Origin: Pseudoalteromonas luteoviolacea
GTDB taxonomy: Bacteria; Pseudomonadota; Gammaproteobacteria; Enterobacterales; Alteromonadaceae
NCBI RefSeq assembly: GCF_001750165.1
Contig: NZ_CP015412.1
Coordinates: 558,001 to 622,000 of the forward strand
Length of the DNA: 64,000 nt
Reading direction: 5' to 3'
This document shows positions 8,979 to 18,113 of this stretch, one piece after another. The position numbers and the translations under genes were made by a program. The notes under the pieces are model-generated. The model did no database searches and was not told the DNA's origin. It saw only the letters and a list, made by a program, of their open reading frames with translations. How positions within the stretch are numbered: the stretch's first letter is position 1; the number at the start of each line of letters is the position of its first letter.

Positions 8979-9702
8979 ACCCCAGCAACAATTGGAAAGT
9001 CCCAGATTTATCCACCAGCGGAGAGTCTTTGATTGTACTATCAAAAGCGGTATAGCTAGCATCAGCCTTGATCATATGGTTTTTACCAAAGAACCAGTCG
9101 CTGCTGATGCCTATTTCAAGGTTGGCCGCGCTATCTACTTCGTAGAACGCCCTTGAACCGGTGGCCTCTGAACGCTTAACACCATAGTAATAATTTGCAA
9201 GATCTTCGCTGGCAAAGTTGGCCGAAATGTAGGGCATGACCCGACCTTGCTGTACCCTCATAGGAATGCCATAAGAAAGACTCGCTTCATAACCCTCGTG
9301 TGTGCTGGTCACATCTTGTGTAAATTTAATCCCAAACTCACCAAAATCAGTATCAATTTCCGCTTCAAAGCCGAAATCGAAACTCATATCTCTGTCTTCC
9401 ATACCTGAAAATAGTGCATCATCAGCTTGTTCATATCCGTCTAACCTGAGCATACCGGTGGCTGCTATTTCAATGTGTTCAGTTTCAAAAAAAGTGTATG
9501 ATGCATATGGCCCTAATAGTCTAAAATCGCCGTACTCGACGGCGATGGCTGGCACAAATTCTGTCTCGCTTCCTACTCCTTTATAACCTTCATCTTGAAC
9601 AATAAATGCGCCACCGATGCCAAGCTTTAGCTCTTTTTCTTCAGCAGTGGCCACTGAGCTACAAACCATAGCTAAAGTGCAAAGGTATTTTGAAAGTTTC
9701 AT
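8962..9702 (-). CDS. MipA/OmpV-family outer-membrane protein
   Basis: 246 aa. Signal peptide of 20 residues ending VATA-EE, then alternating beta-strand sequence ending in aromatic YVYVF, the usual C-terminal Phe signature of outer-membrane barrels. The pattern of GGAFIVQDEGYKG near the mature start, YGDFRLLGPYASY, and VDKSGTFQLLLGYVYVF at the end fits the MipA/OmpV family. AAGGAG lies 7 nt upstream of the ATG. It is the first gene of the efflux operon. Family members are described as MltA-interacting scaffold or porin-like proteins; here its role with the RND pump is unproven. Confidence 0.85.
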   Translation of the reverse strand: MKLSKYLCTLAMVCSSVATAEEKELKLGIGGAFIVQDEGYKGVGSETEFVPAIAVEYGDFRLLGPYASYTFFETEHIEIAATGMLRLDGYEQADDALFSGMEDRDMSFDFGFEAEIDTDFGEFGIKFTQDVTSTHEGYEASLSYGIPMRVQQGRVMPYISANFASEDLANYYYGVKRSEATGSRAFYEVDSAANLEIGISSDWFFGKNHMIKADASYTAFDSTIKDSPLVDKSGTFQLLLGYVYVF

Positions 9703-9773
9703 GTGTTCTCCTTAATAGATCTAAGCGTGTTAAATTGGGTGTATGTGTTTCTACAAGGAAAACAATAAATCAG

Positions 9774-9791
9774 GAAACTTTCTCGAAACTT
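9774..9791 (-). promoter_or_regulatory. Direct repeat GAAACTT, candidate OmpR-type regulator site
   Basis: Two exact copies of GAAACTT (AAGTTTC on the coding strand) start 11 bp apart, 72-89 bp upstream of the MipA-type gene. Tandem 7-bp half-sites with an 11-bp period are the usual pattern for OmpR/PhoB-class regulators, and one is encoded in this operon. Assignment is inference from pattern and position only. Confidence 0.4.
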
Positions 9792-10008
9792 ACAAGGTTG
9801 TAATTTTTAAAATTAATTTCAAAGGAGTATTAAAACGGATACGTTTTTTATATATGGATAAATAAAATGCGGTTATTGGCTTGAATAGGTTGATGGTAAA
9901 TACGATTGGATCACATTGGTGAGCTTGATAAATATCTTGTGTTAACTATTTTAATGCGCTTTAAGCGTTACGATTTCACCGCCAATTCTATCATGAGTAA
10001 CATTATAT

Positions 10009-10025
10009 GGGAGGCATCGCCTCCC
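10009..10025 (-). terminator. Hairpin just downstream of the RiPP-like peptide gene
   Basis: A perfect 7-bp stem (GGGAGGC, loop of 3, GCCTCCC) lies about 20 bp past the stop of the small peptide gene. No U-run follows it on either strand, so it may act as an RNA 3'-end stabiliser or weak terminator and not as a classic intrinsic terminator. Confidence 0.4.
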
Positions 10026-10043
10026 GCTACATTCACAGGTTTT

Positions 10044-10202
10044 TTAGCATTGACATGCCCAGTATCTATTACCTGTTTCAGACTCTGGCGGTGGACAGTG
10101 TAGTGTATGTCCAGCACCAGCTACATTGGGTGTCGCATTAACATCAAGATTTTTATCTTTACTTAACTGTTTAAGTTGTTGCTTTTTGATTGCAAGTTTC
10201 AT
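10044..10202 (-). CDS. Small Cys-rich peptide resembling a RiPP (lanthipeptide-like) precursor
   Basis: A 52-codon frame. An AAGGA lies 8 nt before the ATG. The N-terminal part, MKLAIKKQQLKQLSKD, has the K-L-x(n)-K-x-L-x-x-LS character of leader peptides of RiPP precursors, and ATPNVAGAG resembles the NVAGG-type leader/core junction. The presumed core, HTLHCPP through NRYWACQC, has three Cys plus Thr and Ser residues, the raw material for thioether or disulfide rings. No modifying enzyme, protease or exporter is encoded in the window, so it would be an orphan precursor processed by enzymes elsewhere. Could also be a small secreted disulfide peptide. Coding status is well supported by RBS and composition, the class is inference. 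Confidence 0.6.
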   Translation of the reverse strand: MKLAIKKQQLKQLSKDKNLDVNATPNVAGAGHTLHCPPPESETGNRYWACQC

Positions 10203-10752
10203 TTTTTATTTCCTTATCTACAATCTTGTTGATGATTCAATATGCAGCTTGTTAAACACTCCCTAACAAGCTTAAAAATATAAATAGCATCGATTTACGG
10301 TCAATTACAAGGTGGAAGTTGAATAAATTTCACCTCTCACATGATAGCCATAAAGTACCATCTGATTAGATTAGACTTAATACTCTGATTTGTTTTGTTA
10401 TTTTTCTCTCAGGTACTGGGAATAATTTTACAATTTAAATTATTCATTTTTATATATTAAAGGTAATTTATTCGTTTTGATAAGTCATTATCAACTATCC
10501 AGTTTATATTTAACTAAATCATACGGGTTGTGCTTAGCTTAAAGGCCAGTCTGTATTCTTTATTTTGTAGGCCCTAATCCATTATCAAGTTAAGTGTGTG
10601 ACCGATGGACTCTGTTGATATCGCAAGTTGGAATAAAAAACAGCGGTCTTATACAAACCTCACATTGATTATAAGGTTTTCAGTCTCTAGCTTATATTCA
10701 CAGTACTTTCTTAAGAGCTGTTAGATACCATATATCAGCAATAATCATTGTT
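10203..10752. other. 550-bp gene-free stretch
   Basis: Very AT-rich sequence between the small peptide gene and the response regulator. It must contain the promoter of the small peptide. I see no convincing coding frame, no clear intrinsic terminator for the phosphorelay operon that ends at 10753, and no repeat of note. Confidence 0.5.
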
Positions 10753-11934
10753 TTAATGTCTGATGGCTTTATTAACGACCGCTAAAATCTCTTGTTTGGT
10801 TGATGGTTTTAAAATGTATCCATCAAGCCCATGTTCTGCCCATTTTTTTACCAGCTGTTTATTCTTGTTGCCTGTCAGTGCTATGACTGGTGTTTTTATG
10901 TTTTTTCCAACATTACGAATATGCTTAGTCGTATTGAGCCCATCTAAATTTGGTAAAAACAAATCCATAACGATAAGGTCATACTGGGTGAGCTTGATTT
11001 TTTTGATGGCCGCTAAGCCATCATCTACCTGCTCTATCTCATATCCGACATTGCTTAATACATCGCTTATCATCTCTCGGTATATGTGATTATCCTCGAC
11101 CAACAGGATGGATTGAGGGTTGCTGGATTCCGTACTCAAGAAACTTTGATTATTTGTACTTTCGTTTTCGTGAGATTGCCTTGTTTGTATAGGCTGCTGC
11201 AATTGACTTATTAGTTGCGAGTTTAAGTTTTGTGAGTGCTTCAGGCCATCAACGAGCCCCATTAGTTTGCTCGAAATTGAAGCTTCTAATGCACTTAAAA
11301 GTGGTTGTATATGAGATTCATTTAACTCTGACATGAGTTGTTTATGTGTGCTATCAGGTAATTGAGATAATATATTCCGATTGATAGAGTTCACTTCTTC
11401 TCTTCGCTGATTGATTTCGTCCATCAGTGTTGTTTTATAGCTTAAACCGGTTTCAATTAGATCATTTAGCTCTTCATTTTGACTTTGAACGATTGAATCT
11501 AGAGATTCTATATATGTGTCAGAGTTTGCAAACTGTTTCAAACCTTCATAAACGATAAGTTGAAGTCTAAACTTTTCATATAGCGGCTGGTATACAAAGT
11601 AACTATCAAATAAGTTTCGTAAACAGCATTTAAAGGCCAATCCGGATTCTTTATTATTACAAAGCAACACACTATAGTGATTGTTAATTAGTCTGTTTTC
11701 TTTTATGAGTAAATTATATAAACAGATGCTTTTTTTAACGTCAGACAATGCAAATAAAATGACTTTTGGTGCCAGTTGCTGGATGTCATCTAATGCGGTT
11801 TTTCTCACGATTAGGCACCTAAAATCAGAAGTTTGCTCAGCAATCAGTTCCGTGACGCCCTGCACATCATCCTCCCTGTGGGCTAAAACTAATACGGAGG
11901 GATGGCGCTTAGCTATTCTGTTGTTACTTGTCAT
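10753..11934 (-). CDS. Response regulator, receiver at C-terminus, no DNA-binding domain
   Basis: 393 aa. The C-terminal 120 residues are a complete receiver: ILLVEDNHIYREM acidic pocket, phosphoacceptor Asp324 in IVMDLFLPNLDG, Thr in ALTGN, Lys in ILKPSTKQE. Residues 10-130 resemble a receiver that has lost its acidic residues (SVLVLAHREDD, then VILFALSD). The middle (about 140-265) is helical and Gln/Ser-rich. There is no output domain, so it probably works by protein contact. It overlaps the HPt gene by 11 nt and is the last gene of the phosphorelay operon. Confidence 0.85.
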   Translation of the reverse strand: MTSNNRIAKRHPSVLVLAHREDDVQGVTELIAEQTSDFRCLIVRKTALDDIQQLAPKVILFALSDVKKSICLYNLLIKENRLINNHYSVLLCNNKESGLAFKCCLRNLFDSYFVYQPLYEKFRLQLIVYEGLKQFANSDTYIESLDSIVQSQNEELNDLIETGLSYKTTLMDEINQRREEVNSINRNILSQLPDSTHKQLMSELNESHIQPLLSALEASISSKLMGLVDGLKHSQNLNSQLISQLQQPIQTRQSHENESTNNQSFLSTESSNPQSILLVEDNHIYREMISDVLSNVGYEIEQVDDGLAAIKKIKLTQYDLIVMDLFLPNLDGLNTTKHIRNVGKNIKTPVIALTGNKNKQLVKKWAEHGLDGYILKPSTKQEILAVVNKAIRH

Positions 11935-12277
11935 GGCTTAACTCCTTTTTGATAGCTACAAATTCACCATTTAGTTTAATTATTACTTGTTTAATGGCTG
12001 GTTTATTTTCAGCTAAGCTGTAGTTCTCAATGGTTTCTAAAAAATACGCACACCGCTCTGCTCCGACAGCTTTTGCAGAGGTTTTTAAGTAGTGAGCTTG
12101 GCTTTTTAATTCAGGGAAATCGCCGATGTTAAATGATTTAATAATACTTTTTAAAACGACAGAAGCTTGCTTTAAGAACTCGAAATGAAACTTTGCAATT
12201 TTGGCTGGCTCGTCGCCAACCAACTCCTCAATAGTGCGCCTATTCAGTGTTTTTAACTCATCGATTTGAGTGTTCAT
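11924..12277 (-). CDS. HPt-domain phosphotransfer protein
   Basis: 117 aa from ATG 12275-12277, chosen because GGAG stands 7 nt upstream; a longer open frame reaches 12307 without such support. It is a single Hpt four-helix bundle with the phosphorylatable His62 in QAHYLKTSAKAVGA, matching the family motif H-x-L-K-x-S-A-x-x-x-G-A. The gene overlaps the end of the hybrid kinase by 20 nt and the start of the response regulator by 11 nt, so all three are probably co-translated as kinase-receiver, HPt and final receiver of a four-step phosphorelay. Confidence 0.88.
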   Translation of the reverse strand: MNTQIDELKTLNRRTIEELVGDEPAKIAKFHFEFLKQASVVLKSIIKSFNIGDFPELKSQAHYLKTSAKAVGAERCAYFLETIENYSLAENKPAIKQVIIKLNGEFVAIKKELSHDK

Positions 12278-14894
12278 ACCAACGCTCCATAATAGATCTA
12301 ATGTCATTTAACCGGATTGGTTTACAAAGAAAGTCATTCATACCAATGGAAGTGCATAAATCTTTTTCACCCTGCATGACTGCGCCGGTTACTGCGATGA
12401 TAGGTATGGGTGAACGTTCTGATTTTGCTTCTTCAGTTCTAATTTTTTTCGTCATTTCATAGCCATCAACTTCAGGCATATGGCAGTCAGTTAGAATAAG
12501 TTTATAGGAACGGTTATACCAACAGTGAAATCCCTCTGCCCCATTATTTGCAACGTCACAGCATAGCCCTAGCTTTTCTAACTGGCTTTTAATGAGCTTT
12601 TGATTAAAAGGGTTATCTTCTACTAAAAGAATATCTCGGTTGTCAGATTGAACCTTTATCTCATTACTTTCGGCTTGCTCTATGTCTAGTTCTGCATTGT
12701 CAAAGTCGAATGAAAAGTCATCAATTGATAGCTGCTCTTGCTGATGAGTTTTTACATGTTTTTCTAATTGTTTGATAGTTATAGGTTGATTGGCATAAAC
12801 AGCTATATGTGGGGCTGCTAGTGCAATAGCTTCAACGAATGCTGGCTCTGTATAAACCATTATATTGTGAGATGAATCTAGTTGTGGCGTTAACTGTAAA
12901 AATAAATCATGGGTATTGGTTAGAATAAGGTTGTATGACGACCTATCAGCATTGGCAAGTTTTTGGATATTGTCAGTGATTACGTTGACATCAAAAATAG
13001 ACTGAGCGAGTTTTAAAATGTGCTGGTTATTTATCGACAACTCCCCTATTAGATAGCAATTCAGTTTTGCTTTTGGTTCTTCTTCCTGCTCATTAAGTTC
13101 TAGCCAAAATGGTGCACTCACCGTGAACTTACTACCATGATTAACTTGACTTTCAATGTGTATTTTACCGCCCATCAAATCTATCAATTTTCCGCAGATC
13201 GATAGACCTAAACCGGTACCACCAAACTTTCTTGTTGTTGATTTTTCTGCTTGAGTAAACGGCGTAAATAGTTTTTGAATTGTGTCAGCACTCATACCTA
13301 TGCCTGTGTCTTCAATAGACACGACGACTTCACTTTGATAGATATTTAAACGATTATAATGGGTATTAACGGTGATTTTCTTGTGCTTGTTTTGTTCGCA
13401 GTTTGTAAACTTGACCGCGTTACCAAGAATATTGAGCAGAATTTGTCGAAATCTATTTTCATCCCCTTTCAATATCAACTTCTTTTCTAGGGATTCAAAT
13501 ACAGCCAGTTCGATACCTTTTTCTTTTGCAGACGCACTGAATGTACACACCACATCTGCAATAACAGTTGGTAAATCAAATTTAACCGTTTCAAGTTCAA
13601 GTTTCCCAGCTTCAATTTTATTCAAATCTAGCAAATCATTTAAAATGGTAATTAGATGATTTGCCGAGCAAGAGGCTGTATTTACAAGCTCTCTTGGTTC
13701 GGCTGTGAGTGTGCAATGTGACAGTAAATCTAAAGCCCCGATAATGCCGTTCAATGGTGTTCGTAATTCATGACTGATCATAGATAGGAATTCAGACTTG
13801 ATCTTATTCGCTCTCTCCGCTTTTTGTAATGTATTGTACAGTTGGGCGGTTCGCTCATTTACACGAGTTTCTAGCTCAGTGTTTAATTTTTTAAGTGCTT
13901 GCTGCGTTATATGAATTTCAGTTTGATCTACGCAAACACCATCTATGCGACAGTATTCCCCCTTATAGTTTTTTCCAACTCTACCTTGCGCAAACACATA
14001 AATAATTTCACCATTTTTTAGAATGCTTCGGTAATGTTGTTTAAATTCTACCCCGGTACGCAGGCTATTTTCTAGCGCCTCCTGTACTCGCGGTTTGTCT
14101 TCTGGGTGGAGTAATTCAACCCATTTATTTAAATTGCCAATATCATCCGGTGATAACTTGAAGATGGTATTGGCAAGCATATCCCATTTCCAGAGCCATT
14201 GATTTCCTGATTTAGTTGCCCGCCACGTGCCTATTTTCCCTGCCTCTATGGCGAGCTGCTTACTTTCATCTGCATCGTTCAATGCAATTACAGTGGTTTT
14301 TTCTACGGTACAGTCTTGCAGCGTGCCATTAATCCATTGACCGTCAGTTTTATTTATGCAGCTCCCTTTTAGCGAAAACCATGATTGTTGCCCTGTATGT
14401 TTGAGTCTAAATTCAAATTGTAGTGGAACACCAAACTGTGCGTTATTTTCAAAAAATAGCGGAAATAGAGCCCGATCATCAGGATGGACTAGTGACAATA
14501 TTTTGCGCCATGTTAGCTGCGTTGATGAAGTGATCCCTAGAATATTTTTAGAGATCCCTGACAGGTAAACGGTTTTTGACTCTACGTTGTAACGCCATAT
14601 ACCAATATTAGAGCTATTGATAGCATCGTTTAAGAATCTGATGTGGTCATTGTTTGTTTTATGAAGTTCAAGCAAAAAACAGAATCCATCATCAACGTTG
14701 AGTTTGTTTAAACTAATGCGAGCAGATTTGTAATGGCCTACGTAGAAGTTTTCTGTGATTGCCTCTAGGTTGAACTGTGTGGCTATGTCTAAGCCCAGTA
14801 ATATTTCACTTTTGAGTAGGTTAAGTGCAGCTTGGCTGACAAATTCAATCTGTAGGTCGCAGTTGGTGAGTAGATAAGGCGTGTTGCTGTCCAT
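12258..14894 (-). CDS. PAS-containing hybrid histidine kinase
   Basis: 878 aa, no TM segment, so cytoplasmic. N-terminal PAS-like region (1-80), two clear PAS/PAC units (about 85-205 and 210-330, with LVHPDDRALF and LLHPEDKPRV), a short coiled coil, a phosphoacceptor His375 in MISHELRTPLNGII, catalytic domain with NILGNAVKFT, EDTGIGMSAD and GTGLGLSICGKL, a degenerate receiver-like stretch (about 610-720) and a C-terminal receiver with Asp803 in LILTDCHMPEVDG. It heads the operon with the HPt protein and response regulator. PAS domains usually bind small ligands or cofactors; the signal is unknown. Confidence 0.92.
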   Translation of the reverse strand: MDSNTPYLLTNCDLQIEFVSQAALNLLKSEILLGLDIATQFNLEAITENFYVGHYKSARISLNKLNVDDGFCFLLELHKTNNDHIRFLNDAINSSNIGIWRYNVESKTVYLSGISKNILGITSSTQLTWRKILSLVHPDDRALFPLFFENNAQFGVPLQFEFRLKHTGQQSWFSLKGSCINKTDGQWINGTLQDCTVEKTTVIALNDADESKQLAIEAGKIGTWRATKSGNQWLWKWDMLANTIFKLSPDDIGNLNKWVELLHPEDKPRVQEALENSLRTGVEFKQHYRSILKNGEIIYVFAQGRVGKNYKGEYCRIDGVCVDQTEIHITQQALKKLNTELETRVNERTAQLYNTLQKAERANKIKSEFLSMISHELRTPLNGIIGALDLLSHCTLTAEPRELVNTASCSANHLITILNDLLDLNKIEAGKLELETVKFDLPTVIADVVCTFSASAKEKGIELAVFESLEKKLILKGDENRFRQILLNILGNAVKFTNCEQNKHKKITVNTHYNRLNIYQSEVVVSIEDTGIGMSADTIQKLFTPFTQAEKSTTRKFGGTGLGLSICGKLIDLMGGKIHIESQVNHGSKFTVSAPFWLELNEQEEEPKAKLNCYLIGELSINNQHILKLAQSIFDVNVITDNIQKLANADRSSYNLILTNTHDLFLQLTPQLDSSHNIMVYTEPAFVEAIALAAPHIAVYANQPITIKQLEKHVKTHQQEQLSIDDFSFDFDNAELDIEQAESNEIKVQSDNRDILLVEDNPFNQKLIKSQLEKLGLCCDVANNGAEGFHCWYNRSYKLILTDCHMPEVDGYEMTKKIRTEEAKSERSPIPIIAVTGAVMQGEKDLCTSIGMNDFLCKPIRLNDIRSIMERWYEHSNR

Positions 14895-15078
14895 GTCTTC
14901 CTTGCCATCGTTGCACTTTATGGATAATTTTAACTATAGCAGCAATCCCAAACATGACAGTGTTAAGTCTATTAATTGGTTTTGCTTTCTCGGCAAATAA
15001 ACAATCAACCAGTTCCAAACGGAAAGAGTAAATAATGGACTATTGGTAACTAAGATATATATCGACGTAAGGTAGATA

Positions 15079-15105
15079 TAAAAGAGGCAGCTTATCTCTG
15101 CCTCT
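15079..15105 (-). terminator. Intrinsic terminator after the GH92 gene
   Basis: On the minus strand an 8-bp perfect stem (AGAGGCAG, 7-nt loop, CTGCCTCT) is followed by TTTAT. It begins about 20 bp after the mannosidase stop codon. Confidence 0.65.
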
Positions 15106-15125
15106 GAGGGGAACTATATTGTTAA

Positions 15126-17624
15126 CTAGCTTTTTGTTGGTGAATAGCTAGGTGGTCTATTCTCTTTTGCTTTACCAAAGAGTTTATTAGGGCTGTTACT
15201 AAGCGAAAAATCTAATGTTACCGTTTTGTCGATGTACTCTTCGCCTATCCAACTATTTAAACTTGGTTTACCATTGACGCGTAGTGCATCGATATAGATA
15301 TTTTCGTCAGATGCATCTGGTGCACTTATCATTAAATTCCCAATTTGAGCAGCTGTAAATTGTGGGCTTGATAATACCAAGTCAGCGCGGCCTGGGTATT
15401 TTGGATAGATCCCAAGACTACTAAATACATACCAAGATGACATCTGCCCTAAATCGTCTTGGCCAGGTATTCCATCAGGGGCATCTAACCATAGTTGTTT
15501 CATTGTTTCGCGAACAGTTTGTTGTGTCTTATAGGCATCACCAGTATGCAAATACATCCATGGAGATAAGATTGATGGCTGATTTGACACGTCTGCATAT
15601 TCAGCTGAGTCCCTATAAAGTACCCATGTACCATCAGGTTTCTTAAAGTGATTATCAAGTCTTGTGGTCATTGCATCATCACCACCAAGTATTTCAGCTA
15701 ACCCAGCTCCATCATGTGGGATCATCCATAAATACTGCGCTGGACTTCCCTCTACAAACAAATGTCCAGAGAATGCATCAAACTCTTTTTTCCACGTTCC
15801 ATCTTGGTTTCGCCCTTGGATATAACCTAAAGATTCAGTTGCTGAAACATTGTAAATATTTCTCCAGTAACCAGCTTCATTGATAAACCTTTGTGTATCA
15901 CTGTTCTTGCCAAGTCGGTCTGCTAGCTGACTGAGTGAAAAATAGCTAGATGCTTGTTCTAGCGTTTCTGACGCGCCTTCCCAACTATTAGACTGATCAG
16001 AAATGTAGCCTAATGACTGCCACTGGTCTAGAGATGGCTTTTGTCCTCTGCAAAAAACAGGACAGCCAGTCTCAGAAAGGTCAAACTCTGTTGGCGTTAT
16101 TGCGGCTTTACGAAGAGAGATGTAAGCGCCGTTTACGTCAAAATTATCTGCACCGAATGCCACAAAGTTTGCAATGGCAATAGTAGAAGGGTCACCACTC
16201 ATCACGCCAGTAGGACCTGCATTATGGGTCCAGCGATCCCATATGCCATTAAATTGGTTTGCTTGGTTAAATAAAGATTGTGCGATGTCGCTTCCTCTTT
16301 CTTGATCTAACAAAGTTACCAGTTGTAGTTGAGAGCGATAGACATCCCAGCCGGAAAAATTCGCGTATTGAGCTGTTTGTGATGGTTCTAAACTATGTAC
16401 CTTTTGGTCAAAACCCATGTATTCACCATTTACATCAGAAAACACATTTGGGTGGAATAGACTGTGGTAAAGTGCGGTGTAAAAAACGCGTAATTTACTG
16501 CTATCTTCAGACTCAACCTTTACTTTAGAGAGTTCTTTTTCCCATGCTCCTTGAGATTGCTCGCGTATTTCATCAAAGCTATATGTAGATTGTTCTTTTG
16601 CTAAGTTCTCTCGCGCATTGTCGAGGCTGACATATGAGATACCGACACGCATTTGCACGGTATCTCCATTATCAAGACCAAGGTCGACCCAAACGCCAGA
16701 ACCTTTTCCTATATCTGGCCATCCATTGTCTCCATAGCCCATACCTCCTTTAGATGACTTGGCACCATGCTCAACTAGGTCATTTTTCCAAGCACCTGAC
16801 CCAGTTATTGGTTTATCTAGTTTAGCGACAAAATGTAGCGTGTAATAATCTCGTTGATTGTATTCGCCCAAATAACCACAGAAATTACCTGATGTTACGT
16901 ATCCCGTGATCTCTCCTCGCTCAGCATCAACTTTTGCATAGGCATCACCACTTCCAAGCTGCGAATAAGCTGTTCTAAATAATAGCTTGGCATTTTCTGA
17001 CTTATCGAAGGTAAAGTTGGCAATACCACTTCTCGTCGTCGCAGCTAATTGTACGTTAATGCCATTGTCTAAGCCGACTTGGTAATACCCTGGTATAGCT
17101 GTTTCATTGTCATGACTAAAAGCTGCACTGTAATATCCATTGATTGGATCGGTAGCTGGAGAAAATGTAATATCTTTGTTAAACGGCATGACAGGAATGT
17201 CACCTGATGCACCTAAGCAGCCCGTTCCTGATAGACGCGTAAACGAAAAACCTTTAACACGGCTAGCTTGGTAGTTATAACCGCCAGGTGAAACTGGCAC
17301 TCGCTTTTTTTCTTCAAGGATTTTCTTTGAAATACCTTCTGACTCTGCAAGTAAGTCTTCGGTATAGGCGTGTTCAGGTCCAAAATTAAACATACCAAAA
17401 GGAACAACGGCACCTGGAGTAACATTTCCGGCTTGGCGATGGTTAAAAGGGCCCTTAGTTCCAATTAATGGATTAACATATGAAACAACGTCCGTAACGT
17501 ATTTTGGTTCGGTATCAGCTTCAGCGTTAGTTGTCGTGTTTATTTGCTCATTACTGCACCCGACTAGAAGCGCTGCACTTACAGATAATGCAATAAGATG
17601 TTTTTTCTTTATGTTGTAGTTCAT
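15126..17624 (-). CDS. GH92-family alpha-mannosidase, lipoprotein
   Basis: 832 aa. Lipoprotein signal with lipobox LLVGC (Cys23), so probably anchored in the outer membrane or periplasm. The mature start VSYVNPLIGTKG and GNVTPGAVVPFGM are the family's N-terminal signature, FTRLSGTGC follows, and the C-terminal catalytic segment is GQDDLGQMSSWYVF then LGIYPKYPG. GH92 enzymes are calcium-dependent exo-acting alpha-mannosidases with inversion of configuration. Length is normal for the family (about 750-850). It stands alone with its own terminator; no mannan or N-glycan utilisation cluster is adjacent. Linkage specificity cannot be read from sequence. Confidence 0.92.
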   Translation of the reverse strand: MNYNIKKKHLIALSVSAALLVGCSNEQINTTTNAEADTEPKYVTDVVSYVNPLIGTKGPFNHRQAGNVTPGAVVPFGMFNFGPEHAYTEDLLAESEGISKKILEEKKRVPVSPGGYNYQASRVKGFSFTRLSGTGCLGASGDIPVMPFNKDITFSPATDPINGYYSAAFSHDNETAIPGYYQVGLDNGINVQLAATTRSGIANFTFDKSENAKLLFRTAYSQLGSGDAYAKVDAERGEITGYVTSGNFCGYLGEYNQRDYYTLHFVAKLDKPITGSGAWKNDLVEHGAKSSKGGMGYGDNGWPDIGKGSGVWVDLGLDNGDTVQMRVGISYVSLDNARENLAKEQSTYSFDEIREQSQGAWEKELSKVKVESEDSSKLRVFYTALYHSLFHPNVFSDVNGEYMGFDQKVHSLEPSQTAQYANFSGWDVYRSQLQLVTLLDQERGSDIAQSLFNQANQFNGIWDRWTHNAGPTGVMSGDPSTIAIANFVAFGADNFDVNGAYISLRKAAITPTEFDLSETGCPVFCRGQKPSLDQWQSLGYISDQSNSWEGASETLEQASSYFSLSQLADRLGKNSDTQRFINEAGYWRNIYNVSATESLGYIQGRNQDGTWKKEFDAFSGHLFVEGSPAQYLWMIPHDGAGLAEILGGDDAMTTRLDNHFKKPDGTWVLYRDSAEYADVSNQPSILSPWMYLHTGDAYKTQQTVRETMKQLWLDAPDGIPGQDDLGQMSSWYVFSSLGIYPKYPGRADLVLSSPQFTAAQIGNLMISAPDASDENIYIDALRVNGKPSLNSWIGEEYIDKTVTLDFSLSNSPNKLFGKAKENRPPSYSPTKS

Positions 17625-18113
17625 GATAAACCTTTAATTAGAACGTTCCAATTTGTGTTTTATGATAAATACCTATAGCTGCATCAAGATGCCATTCTTT
17701 TACTCTCTTATACAATTTCAATGCGCTAATTTACAGGTTTTTAGCGATAGTTAACAACTTGACAGTGTGTTCTCAACAACATTGCTATGCTTTAACAATG
17801 CCAGAAGTACGTTTTTTCAGTCTTTTATTACCAACGCATATTAAACGGCCACTTCATCGGCGAATTAACTGTTTTTATGGCCACAGCTAATTTAATTTTT
17901 TCGGTTTTTAATCATATTTTTAAGCGTATTGCCTTTACTTATATTGTACGAGCTTGGTAACTGCTATCTAAAAGTTGTTTTTTGGTATTAATTTTCTCGG
18001 GACCTGGATAGCATCGATAATTGCGATTTCTCTATTCCCATAAAATGATGACTTTTTTTGTGTTATGCTGCTCTTGCAATAAAACATATCTACGCCACAA
18101 GGAGGCTAATTGC
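17625..18113. other. 489-bp gene-free divergent region
   Basis: Separates the leftward GH92 gene from the rightward glycosyltransferase and should hold both promoters. I find no palindrome or promoter pair strong enough to name. An open frame continues upstream of the glycosyltransferase start to 18021 but has no ribosome-binding site. Confidence 0.4.

Larger units (their letters stand above)
9703..10043. other. Gene-free stretch upstream of the efflux operon
   Basis: This 341-bp interval holds the upstream region of the MipA-type gene, including the GAAACTT direct repeat at 9774-9791, and the hairpin at 10009-10025 past the small peptide gene. I see no further coding frame with a ribosome-binding site. 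Confidence 0.6.

Noticed and set aside
9906..10103. 65-codon plus-strand frame in the gap
   Set aside because: It lies partly opposite the small peptide gene and through the hairpin; no ribosome-binding site and no sensible composition.
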